Origin: Pseudomonas sp. 6D_7.1_Bac1
Lineage (GTDB): Bacteria; Pseudomonadota; Gammaproteobacteria; Pseudomonadales; Pseudomonadaceae
Assembly (NCBI RefSeq): GCF_025465945.1
Contig: NZ_JANLNW010000072.1
Location: 170,255 to 234,254 of the forward strand
DNA length: 64,000 nucleotides
Direction: 5' to 3'
Made by a program: the position numbers and the translations under genes. Positions 49,393 to 58,354 of this stretch are shown here, piece after piece. The notes under the pieces were generated by a model. The model was given only the letters and a program-made list of their open reading frames with translations, was not told the origin of the DNA and did not search any database. The first letter of the stretch is position 1; each line of letters begins with the position of its first letter.

Positions 49393-49914
49393 GTGGGTAC
49401 TCCTTGTCATTTCGCTTTATTTGAGCTGCAACCGAGCTTCACTCTGGATCTCGATCAGCTGGCTACGCGCTACCGTGAGTTGGCGCGCGGCGTTCATCCA
49501 GACCGCTTTGCTGACGCTTCCGAGCGTGAGCAACGGCTGGCGCTAGAGCAATCCGCGAGCCTCAACGAGGCCTACCAGACGCTCAAAAGCCCCCCCAGGC
49601 GCGCACGTTACCTGCTCGCCATGGGCGGTCATGAGCTACCGCTGGAGGTCACGGTGCATGATCCGGATTTTCTTCTGCAGCAGATGCAATGGCGTGAAGA
49701 GCTCGAAGACCTGCAAGACAGCGCCGATCTGGCCGGTATTGCGGTGTTCAAGCGTCGCCTGAAGGTCGCTCAGGATGAACTGAACGAAAGCTTCGCAGCT
49801 TGCTGGAATGATGCGGCGCAACGTGAACAGGCCGAACGCCTGATGCGACGCATGCAGTTCCTCGACAAGCTCACCTACGAAGTGCGCCAGTTAGAAGAGC
49901 GCCTCGACGATTAA
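49393..49914 (+). CDS. hscB: Fe-S assembly co-chaperone HscB
   Basis: A 173-aa J-domain protein that brings IscU to HscA and stimulates its ATPase. The HPD motif is in ARGVHPDRFA (35-37), and the C-terminal helical IscU-binding part contains LQQMQWREELEDLQD. The start is a GTG at 49393, eight bases after the iscA stop, matching the family N-terminus GTPCHFALF. Confidence 0.96.
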   Translation: MGTPCHFALFELQPSFTLDLDQLATRYRELARGVHPDRFADASEREQRLALEQSASLNEAYQTLKSPPRRARYLLAMGGHELPLEVTVHDPDFLLQQMQWREELEDLQDSADLAGIAVFKRRLKVAQDELNESFAACWNDAAQREQAERLMRRMQFLDKLTYEVRQLEERLDD

Positions 49915-49965
49915 CCCAGTGCCGCCTCGGTCGCACGCCTGATATACAGATAAGTCCTGATAACG

Positions 49966-51828
49966 ATGGCCCTACTGCAGATCGCCGAACCCGGCCAAAG
50001 TCCTCAACCGCACCAGCGTCGTCTGGCTGTGGGGATCGACTTGGGCACTACCAATTCGCTGGTCGCTGCGTTGCGCAGTGGTCTTTCCGAGCCGCTGGCC
50101 GACGCGCAAGGGCGGGTCATTCTGCCGTCTGCGGTGCGCTATCACGCTGACCGTGTCGAGGTTGGCGAATCCGCCAAACTGGCAGCCGCTACCGATCCGT
50201 TGAACACGGTGTTGTCGGTCAAGCGCTTGATGGGTCGTGGTCTGTCCGACGTCAAGCAATTGGGCGAACAGCTGCCGTACCACTTTGTCGATGGCGAGTC
50301 GCACATGCCGTTCATCGACACCGTCCAAGGGCCGAAAAGCCCGGTCGAAGTCTCCGCCGATATTCTCAAGGTGCTGCGTCAGCGCGCCGAATTGACGCTG
50401 GGTGGCGAACTGGTTGGCGCGGTGATCACCGTTCCGGCTTACTTCGATGACGCGCAACGCCAGGCGACCAAGGATGCGGCCAAGCTGGCCGGCCTGAACG
50501 TACTGCGTTTGCTCAATGAGCCGACCGCTGCGGCGGTGGCTTATGGTCTGGATCAACAGGCCGAAGGCCTGGTTGCCATTTATGACCTGGGCGGCGGTAC
50601 CTTCGATATTTCGATTCTGCGTCTGACCGGCGGTGTGTTTGAAGTGCTGGCGACCGGCGGCGACAGCGCCCTGGGCGGCGATGACTTCGACCACGCGATT
50701 GCTGGCTGGATCATCGAGAGCGCGGGCTTGTCCGCTGACCTCGATCCGGGCGCGCAACGTCATCTGCTGCAAACTGCCTGCGCGGCCAAAGAAGCGCTGA
50801 CCAGTGTTGCGGTTGTTGAAGTCGCTTATGGCGATTGGAAAGCCTCGCTGACTCGCGAAGCCTTTGACGCCTTGATCGAGCCAATGGTTGCTCGCAGCCT
50901 GAAAGCCTGCCGTCGCGCTGTGCGTGATTCCGGTATCGAACTGGAAGACGTGAAGGCGGTTGTGATGGTCGGCGGTTCGACCCGTGTGCCGCGTGTTCGC
51001 GATGCCGTGGCTGAAGCCTTTGGTCGTCAGCCACTGACCGAGATCGATCCGGATCAAGTGGTGGCCATTGGTGCTGCGATCCAGGCCGATACCTTGGCTG
51101 GCAACAAGCGCGATGGTGATGAACTGCTGCTGCTCGACGTGATTCCGTTGTCCTTGGGGCTGGAAACCATGGGCGGCCTGATGGAGAAGGTGATCCCGCG
51201 TAACACCACCATCCCCGTCGCTCGCGCCCAGGACTTCACGACGTATAAAGATGGCCAGTCGGCCATGGCGATCCACGTGTTGCAGGGCGAGCGCGAGCTG
51301 ATCAGCGATTGCCGCTCCCTGGCGCGCTTCGAATTGCGCGGCATTCCAGCCATGGTGGCGGGTGCGGCGAAGATTCGTGTGACCTTCCAGGTCGATGCCG
51401 ATGGCTTGCTCAGCGTTGCCGCCCGCGAGTTGGGTTCGGGCGTTGAGGCGAGCATCCAGGTCAAGCCGTCCTACGGCCTGACCGACGGCGAAATCGCCCG
51501 CATGCTCAAGGATTCGTTTCAGCACGCCAATGACGACAAGGTCGCCCGCGTGCTGCGTGAGCAGCAAGTCGATGCCCAGCGTTTGATCGAAGCGGTGCAG
51601 GGCGCCCTGGATGTTGACGGCGAGCGTCTGCTCGACGCCGAAGAGCGCATGGTCATCCAATTGCAGATGCAGGAGCTGACCGAATTGATGAAAGGCACCG
51701 ATGGTTACGCCATCGAGCAGCAGACCAAGCGTCTGTCGCAAGTGACCGATGCCTTTGCTGCCCGCCGCCTGGACTCGACGGTGAAAGCCGCTCTGGCGGG
51801 GCGCAACCTGAATGAAATCGAGGAATAA
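49966..51828 (+). CDS. hscA: Hsp70-type Fe-S chaperone HscA
   Basis: A 620-aa specialised Hsp70. ATPase motifs are GIDLGTTNSLVA, YDLGGGTFDISIL and VMVGGSTRVPRVRDAV; the substrate-binding domain follows (IPRNTTIPVARAQDFTTYKD) with the helical lid at the end. It releases clusters from IscU with HscB. Confidence 0.98.
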   Translation: MALLQIAEPGQSPQPHQRRLAVGIDLGTTNSLVAALRSGLSEPLADAQGRVILPSAVRYHADRVEVGESAKLAAATDPLNTVLSVKRLMGRGLSDVKQLGEQLPYHFVDGESHMPFIDTVQGPKSPVEVSADILKVLRQRAELTLGGELVGAVITVPAYFDDAQRQATKDAAKLAGLNVLRLLNEPTAAAVAYGLDQQAEGLVAIYDLGGGTFDISILRLTGGVFEVLATGGDSALGGDDFDHAIAGWIIESAGLSADLDPGAQRHLLQTACAAKEALTSVAVVEVAYGDWKASLTREAFDALIEPMVARSLKACRRAVRDSGIELEDVKAVVMVGGSTRVPRVRDAVAEAFGRQPLTEIDPDQVVAIGAAIQADTLAGNKRDGDELLLLDVIPLSLGLETMGGLMEKVIPRNTTIPVARAQDFTTYKDGQSAMAIHVLQGERELISDCRSLARFELRGIPAMVAGAAKIRVTFQVDADGLLSVAARELGSGVEASIQVKPSYGLTDGEIARMLKDSFQHANDDKVARVLREQQVDAQRLIEAVQGALDVDGERLLDAEERMVIQLQMQELTELMKGTDGYAIEQQTKRLSQVTDAFAARRLDSTVKAALAGRNLNEIEE

Positions 51829-51831
51829 CTG

Positions 51832-52173
51832 ATGCCGCAGATCATTTTTCTGCCACACGCCGAGCATTGCCCGGACGGTATGGTTGTAGAGGCAGAGACC
51901 GGCAAGTCCATTCTCGAAGTCGCCCATGACAACCATATCGAGATCGAGAGCGCCTGCGGCGGCGTCTGTGCCTGCACCACCTGTCACTGCATCATTCGCG
52001 AAGGTTTCGATTCGCTGGGGGAGGCTGACGAGTTGGAAGAGGACTATCTTGATCGGGCCTGGGGTCTGGAAGCGCAGTCGCGCCTGACCTGCCAGGCGAT
52101 CGTCGGGACTGAAGACCTGACCGTCGAAATTCCGAAATACTCGCTCAACCATGCAGCCGAAGCGCCGCACTGA
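51832..52173 (+). CDS. fdx: [2Fe-2S] ferredoxin of the Isc system
   Basis: A 113-aa adrenodoxin-type ferredoxin supplying electrons for cluster assembly. Ligands C42, C48, C51 and C87 are present (SACGGVCACTTCHCI and LTCQAI). It begins three bases after hscA. Confidence 0.97.
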   Translation: MPQIIFLPHAEHCPDGMVVEAETGKSILEVAHDNHIEIESACGGVCACTTCHCIIREGFDSLGEADELEEDYLDRAWGLEAQSRLTCQAIVGTEDLTVEIPKYSLNHAAEAPH

Positions 52174-52187
52174 TTCAAGGAATTGTC

Positions 52188-52388
52188 ATGAGTCTTAAAT
52201 GGGTTGATGTGCTGGAAATCGCGATCCAGCTGGCTGAAAGCAAGCCGGATGTGGATCCGCGTTACGTGAACTTCGTCGATCTGCACCAATGGGTGCTGGC
52301 ATTGCCAGAGTTCAATGATGACGCTGCTCGCGGTGGCGAGAAGGTGCTTGAAGCCATTCAAGCGGCCTGGATCGAAGAAGCCGACTGA
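52188..52388 (+). CDS. iscX: Fe-S assembly accessory protein IscX
   Basis: A 66-aa acidic helical protein (MSLKWVDVLEIAIQLAESKP, then VNFVDLHQWVLALPEFND) that binds IscS and modulates cluster assembly, and may sense or donate iron. AAGGAATTGTC precedes the ATG. It is the last gene of the isc operon. Confidence 0.96.
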   Translation: MSLKWVDVLEIAIQLAESKPDVDPRYVNFVDLHQWVLALPEFNDDAARGGEKVLEAIQAAWIEEAD

Positions 52389-52418
52389 ACGCGCCGTACG
52401 CCGTTAGGCAATACCAAA

Positions 52419-52449
52419 GAACCCGCGTATAATTCGCGGGTTTAATTTT
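52419..52449 (+). terminator. isc operon terminator with a TATAAT loop
   Basis: AACCCGCG and CGCGGGTT form an 8-bp stem, followed by TAATTTTT. The loop and stem junction read TATAAT at 52428-52433, a perfect -10 hexamer, with TTAGGC 18 bases upstream as a weak -35 candidate. The same DNA may thus end the isc message and start ndk transcription 46 bases before its ATG. Confidence 0.65.
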
Positions 52450-52478
52450 TCGCAAATTACCGTTTCTGGAGTTACACC

Positions 52479-52904
52479 ATGGCTGTTCAACGTACTTTCT
52501 CCATCATCAAGCCTGACGCTGTTGCAAAAAACGTTATCGGCGAGATCACCACTCGTTTCGAAAAAGCTGGCCTGCGCGTTGTAGCTTCGAAACTGAAGCA
52601 ACTGTCCAAAGCCGAAGCTGAAGGCTTCTACGCTGAGCACAGCGCTCGTGGTTTCTTCGGCGACCTGGTTGCTTTCATGATCTCCGGTCCGGTTGTCGTT
52701 CAGGTTCTGGAAGGCGAAAACGCTATCGCTCTGAACCGTGAGCTGATGGGCGCTACCAACCCTAAAGAAGCTGCTGCCGGTACCATCCGCGCTGACTTCG
52801 CTGATTCCATCGACGCCAACGCTGTACACGGTTCGGACTCCGAAGCCGCTGCTGCTCGCGAAATCTCGTACTTCTTCGCAGCTACTGAAGTAACCACTCG
52901 CTAA
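52479..52904 (+). CDS. ndk: Nucleoside diphosphate kinase
   Basis: A 141-aa enzyme that balances nucleoside triphosphates by a ping-pong phosphohistidine mechanism. The catalytic His is in NAVHGSDSEAAA (H117), and the start AVQRTFSIIKPDAVAKNVIG is typical. CTGGAG precedes the ATG. Codon use is strongly biased, as in highly expressed genes. Confidence 0.98.
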   Translation: MAVQRTFSIIKPDAVAKNVIGEITTRFEKAGLRVVASKLKQLSKAEAEGFYAEHSARGFFGDLVAFMISGPVVVQVLEGENAIALNRELMGATNPKEAAAGTIRADFADSIDANAVHGSDSEAAAAREISYFFAATEVTTR

Positions 52905-52932
52905 GCATTGGCTTATGAGTGAAGGTGAATCC

Positions 52933-54081
52933 ATGACTACATCGACTGCAAAAATTAACCTGCTGGGTCTGACTCAGCTGGAAATGGAAAAATTCTTCGA
53001 CTCAATCGGGGAGAAGCGTTTCCGTGCCGGTCAGGTAATGAAGTGGATTCACCACCTTGGCGTCGATGATTTCGACGCCATGACGAACGTCAGCAAAGCC
53101 TTGCGCGACAAGCTCAAGGCGATTGCTGAAGTTCGCGGCCCCGAAGTGGTCAGCGAGGACATCTCCAGCGACGGCACCCGTAAGTGGGTGGTGCGCGTGG
53201 CGTCCGGCAGCTGCGTCGAGACCGTGTACATTCCCCAGGGCAAACGCGGCACTCTGTGCGTTTCGTCCCAGGCAGGCTGTGCCCTGGATTGCAGTTTCTG
53301 CTCCACTGGCAAGCAAGGTTTCAACAGCAACCTCACTGCTGCCGAAGTCATCGGCCAGGTGTGGATTGCCAATAAATCGTTCGGCAGCATCCCGGCAACC
53401 GCCGACCGTGCCATCACCAACGTGGTGATGATGGGCATGGGCGAGCCGCTGCTGAACTTCGACAACGTCGTTGCCGCCATGCACCTGATGATGGATGACC
53501 TGGGTTACGGCATTTCCAAGCGCCGTGTGACCCTGTCGACCTCGGGCGTGGTGCCGATGATCGATGAGCTGTCCAAGCACATCGACGTCTCCCTGGCGTT
53601 GTCCCTGCACGCACCGAATGACGCATTGCGTAACCAATTGGTGCCGATCAACAAGAAATACCCGCTTAAGATGCTCCTCGAGTCGTGCCAGCGCTACATG
53701 TCGTCCCTGGGCGAAAAACGCGTGCTGACCATCGAGTACACCTTGCTCAAGGACATCAACGACAAGGTCGAGCATGCCGTTGAAATGATCGAGTTGCTCA
53801 AGAATGTTCCGTGCAAGATCAACCTGATCCCGTTCAACCCGTTCCCTCATTCCGGTTACGAGCGGCCGAGCAACAACGCCATCCGTCGTTTCCAGGATCA
53901 ACTTCATCACGCTGGCTTCAATGTCACCGTGCGTACCACCCGTGGCGAAGACATCGACGCCGCGTGTGGCCAATTGGTAGGACAGGTGCTGGATCGCACC
54001 CGTCGTAGCGAGCGTTATATCGCCGTGCGTGAATTGAGCGCCGACAACGATATGGCGCAAGACGCTGCGAATCGTACTTAA
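52933..54081 (+). CDS. rlmN: 23S rRNA/tRNA adenine-C2 methyltransferase RlmN
   Basis: A radical-SAM enzyme methylating A2503 of 23S rRNA and A37 of some tRNAs. The 382-aa protein has the CxxxCxxC cluster motif C116-C120-C123 (QAGCALDCSFCSTG) and the resolving cysteine in GEDIDAACGQL. I chose the ATG at 52933 because GAAGGTGA lies seven bases before it; an ATG at 52915 would add six residues. Confidence 0.97.
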   Translation: MTTSTAKINLLGLTQLEMEKFFDSIGEKRFRAGQVMKWIHHLGVDDFDAMTNVSKALRDKLKAIAEVRGPEVVSEDISSDGTRKWVVRVASGSCVETVYIPQGKRGTLCVSSQAGCALDCSFCSTGKQGFNSNLTAAEVIGQVWIANKSFGSIPATADRAITNVVMMGMGEPLLNFDNVVAAMHLMMDDLGYGISKRRVTLSTSGVVPMIDELSKHIDVSLALSLHAPNDALRNQLVPINKKYPLKMLLESCQRYMSSLGEKRVLTIEYTLLKDINDKVEHAVEMIELLKNVPCKINLIPFNPFPHSGYERPSNNAIRRFQDQLHHAGFNVTVRTTRGEDIDAACGQLVGQVLDRTRRSERYIAVRELSADNDMAQDAANRT

Positions 54082-54093
54082 GAGAGGATCTCT

Positions 54094-54852
54094 ATGTCCC
54101 TGCGCCTGGCGCTGCTTCTGCTGTTTGCCAGCCTGACGGCTGGCTGTGTTCTGTCGGGTGATTTCAATCCGATGAAAACCAGCAAGGGGCGTGACGAGGC
54201 GCGTGCTGCGTATGTGCAACTGGGCGTGGGGTATCTGCAGCAGGGCATGACTGAACGGGCAAAAGTCCCGCTCAAGAAGGCGCTTGAGCTGGATGACTCC
54301 GACCCGGATGCCAACGCGGCGTTGGGCCTGGTGTTTCAGGCCGAGATGGAGCCCGAGCTCGCCGATCAGCATTTTCGCAAGGCACTGTCCGGTCGTCCGG
54401 GCGATGCACGTATCCTGAACAACTACGGCAGCTTTCTCTTTGAAGAGAAACGTTACAAAGAAGCATACGAACGCTTTGAGCAAGCGGCTGCCGATAGCCT
54501 TTATCCTGAGCGTTCACGGGTTTTCGAGAACCTGGGCATGACCGCTACGATGCTCGGTCAGCGGGAGTTGGCCCAGCAACAACTGGAAAAAGCCCTGCGC
54601 CTGAACCGACAACAGCCACGCGCGTTGCTGGAAATGGCTGAGTTGTCCTACGAAGACAGGCATTATGTGCCCGCGCGTGACTATTACGATCGTTTTAGCC
54701 TGCTTGCCGAGCAAAATGCACGTAGTCTATTGCTCGGCGTTCGACTGGCCAGCGTGTTCGAAGATCGCGACAAGGCCGCCAGCTTGGGCCTGCAATTAAA
54801 ACGACTCTATCCCGGTACGCCGGAATATCAGCAATACCTGTCGGAGCAATGA
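54094..54852 (+). CDS. pilF: Type IV pilus pilotin PilF (PilW)
   Basis: A 252-aa outer-membrane lipoprotein needed for assembly of the PilQ secretin. The signal peptide ends in the lipobox LTAGC (C18). The rest is a run of TPR motifs, for example YVQLGVGYLQQGMTERAKVP, ALGLVFQAEMEPELADQHFR and ENLGMTATMLGQRELAQQQL. Its position after rlmN and before rodZ is the same in P. aeruginosa. Confidence 0.94.
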   Translation: MSLRLALLLLFASLTAGCVLSGDFNPMKTSKGRDEARAAYVQLGVGYLQQGMTERAKVPLKKALELDDSDPDANAALGLVFQAEMEPELADQHFRKALSGRPGDARILNNYGSFLFEEKRYKEAYERFEQAAADSLYPERSRVFENLGMTATMLGQRELAQQQLEKALRLNRQQPRALLEMAELSYEDRHYVPARDYYDRFSLLAEQNARSLLLGVRLASVFEDRDKAASLGLQLKRLYPGTPEYQQYLSEQ

Positions 54853-55889
54853 TGAAAGCGGCGCATCCAGAAGTTGTAGCAGCGACTCGCGTAAACCCCG
54901 GAGAGACCCTGCGTCAGGCCCGCGAAGGCAATGGTTGGTCGCTGGCGGAGGTGGCTCTCAAGCTCAATCTCACCGTGAATTCCTTGAAGAATCTGGAAGA
55001 CGGCGCTTTCGACAAGCTGCCTGGGCATACCTTTGCTCGCGGCTATATCCGCGCTTACGCCAAACTGCTTGGCATGGACCAGGCCGCTCTGGTTCAACAG
55101 TTCGATCAGCTCACCGGCACCGACTCCCGGGGCAGCAACGTGCAAGGCCTTGGGCGTATCGAGGAGCCATCGCGGGTGTCCCACACCATTTTGCGAATTG
55201 TCAGCCTGTTGCTACTGGTTGCCGTGGTGGGTGGCGGTTTTGTCTGGTGGCAGGATCAAACCTCGTTGCGCACCAAGGACCTGATCGGCCTGAGCCCTGA
55301 GCACGTCGAAGTCGAAGGCGCTGATGGCACCACGCAGATCCATCCGCTCGACGAGCCGGAAGATCAGGCCGTGGTAGAAGGTCAGACCGAAGCTGGAACC
55401 CCGCTTGCGCTGCCTGAAGGCTCGGCCACTGCCGAAGTTCAGGCCAATGTTGAAGCGCCAGCTCCGGCCGCTCCGGTAGCCCCGGTGGTCGCGCCGACGG
55501 CTCCGGTTGTCGCACCCGCCCGCACCGCACCAGCCCCGGTTGTTGCGACGCCAGCGACACCGATCGCGCCTGTTGCGCCAGCGCCAGTCGTGGCCGTCGC
55601 GCCAGCACCAGCCGCTCCGGCTGCAGCACCGGCCACTCCGGTTGCCGGCGCGGGCCAGGTTCAGATCAAGTTCTCCGCCGACTGCTGGGCACAAGTCACC
55701 GATGGCAACGGCAAAGTGCTGTTGAGCGGTCTCAAGCGTAAAGGCGAAACCGCCGACGTCAGCGGCAAACCACCGTTTGCAGTGCGTCTGGGCTATGCCC
55801 GTGGCGCGCAGGTCAGCTACAACGGGCAAGTGGTCGATGTAGCTCCGTTCACCAGTGGCGAGACTGCTCGCCTGAAGTTGGGTCAATAA
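54852..55889 (+). CDS. rodZ: RodZ-like cell-shape protein (HTH_25, TM, DUF4115)
   Basis: A 345-aa bitopic protein. It has an N-terminal Cro-type helix-turn-helix (GETLRQAREGNGWSLAEVAL, 15-75), one membrane helix (ILRIVSLLLLVAVVGGGFVW, about 112-132), a long periplasmic Ala/Pro/Val-rich linker (about 195-265) and the C-terminal DUF4115 beta domain (QIKFSADCWAQVTDGNGKVL). RodZ links MreB to the cell-wall elongation machinery. The first ATG overlaps the pilF stop; a second, three bases later, is better spaced from GGAG. The linker length is likely to vary between strains. Confidence 0.88.
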   Translation: MKAAHPEVVAATRVNPGETLRQAREGNGWSLAEVALKLNLTVNSLKNLEDGAFDKLPGHTFARGYIRAYAKLLGMDQAALVQQFDQLTGTDSRGSNVQGLGRIEEPSRVSHTILRIVSLLLLVAVVGGGFVWWQDQTSLRTKDLIGLSPEHVEVEGADGTTQIHPLDEPEDQAVVEGQTEAGTPLALPEGSATAEVQANVEAPAPAAPVAPVVAPTAPVVAPARTAPAPVVATPATPIAPVAPAPVVAVAPAPAAPAAAPATPVAGAGQVQIKFSADCWAQVTDGNGKVLLSGLKRKGETADVSGKPPFAVRLGYARGAQVSYNGQVVDVAPFTSGETARLKLGQ

Positions 55890-55892
55890 GTC

Positions 55893-57002
55893 ATGCACGG
55901 CGAATCTCCAATCAAACGTCGCGAATCCCGCAAGATCTGGGTTGGTTCGGTACCGGTGGGCGGTGATGCGCCGATCGCTGTACAGAGCATGACCAACAGC
56001 GACACCAATGACGTGGCCGCCACCGTGGCCCAGATCAATCGTCTGGAAGCTGCCGGTGTCGATATCGTGCGGATTTCCGTTCCAGACATGGACGCCGCCG
56101 AAGCTTTCGGTCGAATCAAGCAACTGGTCAAAGTTCCGTTAGTTGCCGACATCCACTTCGACTACAAGATCGCCTTGCGCGTAGCCGAACTGGGCGTCGA
56201 TTGCCTGCGGATCAACCCGGGCAACATCGGTCGTGAAGACCGTGTGCGCGCGGTGGTCGATGCCGCCCGTGACCGGGGGATTCCGATCCGTATCGGTGTC
56301 AACGCCGGCTCCCTGGAAAAAGACCTGCAAAAGAAATACGGCGAGCCAACGCCAGCCGCGCTGGTCGAGTCGGCCCTGCGTCACGTCGAGCACCTTGAAC
56401 GCCTGAACTTCCAGGACTTCAAGGTCAGCGTGAAGGCCTCCGACGTGTTCATGGCCGTCGAAGCCTACCGCCTGCTGGCCAAGGAAATTGTCCAGCCACT
56501 GCACCTGGGCATCACCGAAGCCGGTGGTTTGCGTTCAGGCACAGTGAAATCCGCCGTGGGCCTCGGTATGCTGCTCGCCGAAGGGATTGGCGATACTATC
56601 CGCATCTCGTTGGCGGCTGACCCGGTCGAGGAAGTGAAAGTCGGGTACGACATTCTCAAGTCCCTGCACCTGCGTTCCCGTGGCATCAACTTCATCGCCT
56701 GCCCGAGCTGCTCGCGGCAGAACTTCGATGTGGTGAAAACCATGAACGAACTGGAAGGGCGCCTCGAAGATCTGCTGGTGCCGCTGGATGTTGCGGTCAT
56801 CGGTTGTGTGGTCAACGGCCCCGGCGAAGCCAAAGAGGCCCACATCGGCCTGACTGGCGGTACGCCAAACCTGATTTACATCGACGGCAAGCCGTCGCAG
56901 AAATTGACGAATGACAATCTGGTGGATGAGCTGGAACGGCTGATCCGCCAGAAAGCGGCCGAAAAGGTCGAAGCCGACGCGGCAGTTATCGCCCGCGGCT
57001 GA
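55893..57002 (+). CDS. ispG: 4-hydroxy-3-methylbut-2-enyl diphosphate synthase (flavodoxin) IspG
   Basis: IspG carries out the penultimate step of the MEP isoprenoid pathway. The 369-aa protein has the TIM barrel (VADIHFDYKIAL, LRINPGNIG) and the [4Fe-4S] ligands C270, C273 and C305 (IACPSCSRQNF, VIGCVVNGPGEAKEAHIG). It starts three bases after the rodZ stop. Confidence 0.98.
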   Translation: MHGESPIKRRESRKIWVGSVPVGGDAPIAVQSMTNSDTNDVAATVAQINRLEAAGVDIVRISVPDMDAAEAFGRIKQLVKVPLVADIHFDYKIALRVAELGVDCLRINPGNIGREDRVRAVVDAARDRGIPIRIGVNAGSLEKDLQKKYGEPTPAALVESALRHVEHLERLNFQDFKVSVKASDVFMAVEAYRLLAKEIVQPLHLGITEAGGLRSGTVKSAVGLGMLLAEGIGDTIRISLAADPVEEVKVGYDILKSLHLRSRGINFIACPSCSRQNFDVVKTMNELEGRLEDLLVPLDVAVIGCVVNGPGEAKEAHIGLTGGTPNLIYIDGKPSQKLTNDNLVDELERLIRQKAAEKVEADAAVIARG

Positions 57003-57024
57003 TCGAACGAATTAAGGAAATTTT

Positions 57025-58314
57025 GTGAGCAAGTCTCTGCAAGCCATTCGTGGCATGAACGACATCCTGCCCGAACAGACCCCGCTGTGGCGTCATTTCG
57101 AGGGCACCGTTTCGCGTTTGCTGGATAACTACGGTTACAAGCAGATTCGCATGCCGATCGTCGAGTTCACCGAGCTGTTCAAACGCTCCATCGGTGAAGT
57201 GACCGACATCGTCGAAAAAGAGATGTACACCTTCGACGACCGTAACGGCGACTCGCTGACCTTGCGTCCAGAAGGCACCGCTGCGTGCGTGCGTGCCGTG
57301 CTTGAGCACGGCATCACCGGCGGTGGCCAGGTGCAGAAACTCTGGTACATCGGCCCGATGTTCCGCCACGAGCGTCCGCAAAAAGGTCGTTATCGCCAGT
57401 TCCACCAGATCGGTTGCGAGGTCTTCAACCTTGATGGTCCGGACATCGACGCCGAACTGATCGTGCTGACCTGGCGCCTGTGGGGCGAGTTGGGCATCCG
57501 TGACGCGGTCAAGCTCGAACTCAACAGCCTGGGCACCAGCGAATCCCGCGGTCGTTATCGCGACGCGCTGGTGGAGTACCTGACGGCACGACTGGACCAA
57601 CTGGACGAAGACAGCCAGCGCCGTCTGAAAACCAACCCGCTGCGGGTGCTTGATACCAAGAACGCCGATACCCAGGCGGCCCTGGTCGATGCGCCGAAGA
57701 TGGCTGACTACCTCGACGAAGAGTCCCGCACTCACTTCGAGGGCCTGAAGGCGCGTCTGGATGCCGCCGGCATTCCTTATGTGATCAACCCGAAGCTGGT
57801 GCGCGGGCTGGATTACTACAGCAAAACCGTATTCGAATGGGTCACCGACAAACTCGGCGCCCAGGGCACTGTCTGCGCGGGTGGCCGTTACGACGGTCTG
57901 GTCGAGCAAATGGGCGGCAAGCCGACCCCGGGCGTTGGTTTCGCCATGGGCATCGAGCGTCTGGTGCTGTTGCTCGAAACCCTGGAGCAGATCCCGGAAG
58001 AAATCTCCCGGCAGGTCGATGTCTACCTCTGCGCTTTCGGTGAAGCCGCCGAGTTGGCAGCGCTGACACTGAGCGAGCGGGTTCGTGATCAGCTGCCTAA
58101 CCTGCGACTGCAGATCAATGCCGGCGCCGGCAGCTTCAAAAGTCAGTTCAAGAAGGCCGACAAGAGCGGTGCGCTGTACGCATTGATCCTCGGCGACGAC
58201 GAAATGGCCCAGCAAGTGGTAGGTTTCAAACCCCTGCGTGGCCAGGGCGAACAACAAAGCATTGCCTGGGATGCGCTTGCCGCTCACCTGGCCACCTGCG
58301 TCGTGCAGGGTTGA
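57025..58314 (+). CDS. hisS: Histidyl-tRNA synthetase
   Basis: A class II synthetase, 429 aa. Motif 2 is FRHERPQKGRYRQFHQIGCE, the histidine-specific motifs are LVRGLDYYSKTVFEWV and AGGRYDGLVEQMGG, and motif 3 is GFAMGIERL. It starts at GTG 57025 after AAGGAAATTTT. The start matches the conserved MSKSLQAIRGMND. Confidence 0.98.
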   Translation: MSKSLQAIRGMNDILPEQTPLWRHFEGTVSRLLDNYGYKQIRMPIVEFTELFKRSIGEVTDIVEKEMYTFDDRNGDSLTLRPEGTAACVRAVLEHGITGGGQVQKLWYIGPMFRHERPQKGRYRQFHQIGCEVFNLDGPDIDAELIVLTWRLWGELGIRDAVKLELNSLGTSESRGRYRDALVEYLTARLDQLDEDSQRRLKTNPLRVLDTKNADTQAALVDAPKMADYLDEESRTHFEGLKARLDAAGIPYVINPKLVRGLDYYSKTVFEWVTDKLGAQGTVCAGGRYDGLVEQMGGKPTPGVGFAMGIERLVLLLETLEQIPEEISRQVDVYLCAFGEAAELAALTLSERVRDQLPNLRLQINAGAGSFKSQFKKADKSGALYALILGDDEMAQQVVGFKPLRGQGEQQSIAWDALAAHLATCVVQG

Positions 58315-58354
58315 AGCTGTCAAACAGCCGATTTAGCGAATAAGGAGTATTGGG

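Noticed and set aside
49972..52170. 732-codon open frame on the minus strand opposite hscA
   Set aside because: It lies opposite a perfect Hsp70 gene. Long antisense frames are common in G+C-rich DNA when the sense gene favours G/C third positions, and no family motif appears in it.
53002..54483. 493-codon minus-strand frame opposite rlmN
   Set aside because: It covers a conserved radical-SAM gene and part of pilF, and has no features of its own.
55439..55636. Minus-strand Ala/Gly/Thr-rich repeat-like frame
   Set aside because: It is the complement of the Ala/Pro/Val linker of rodZ.
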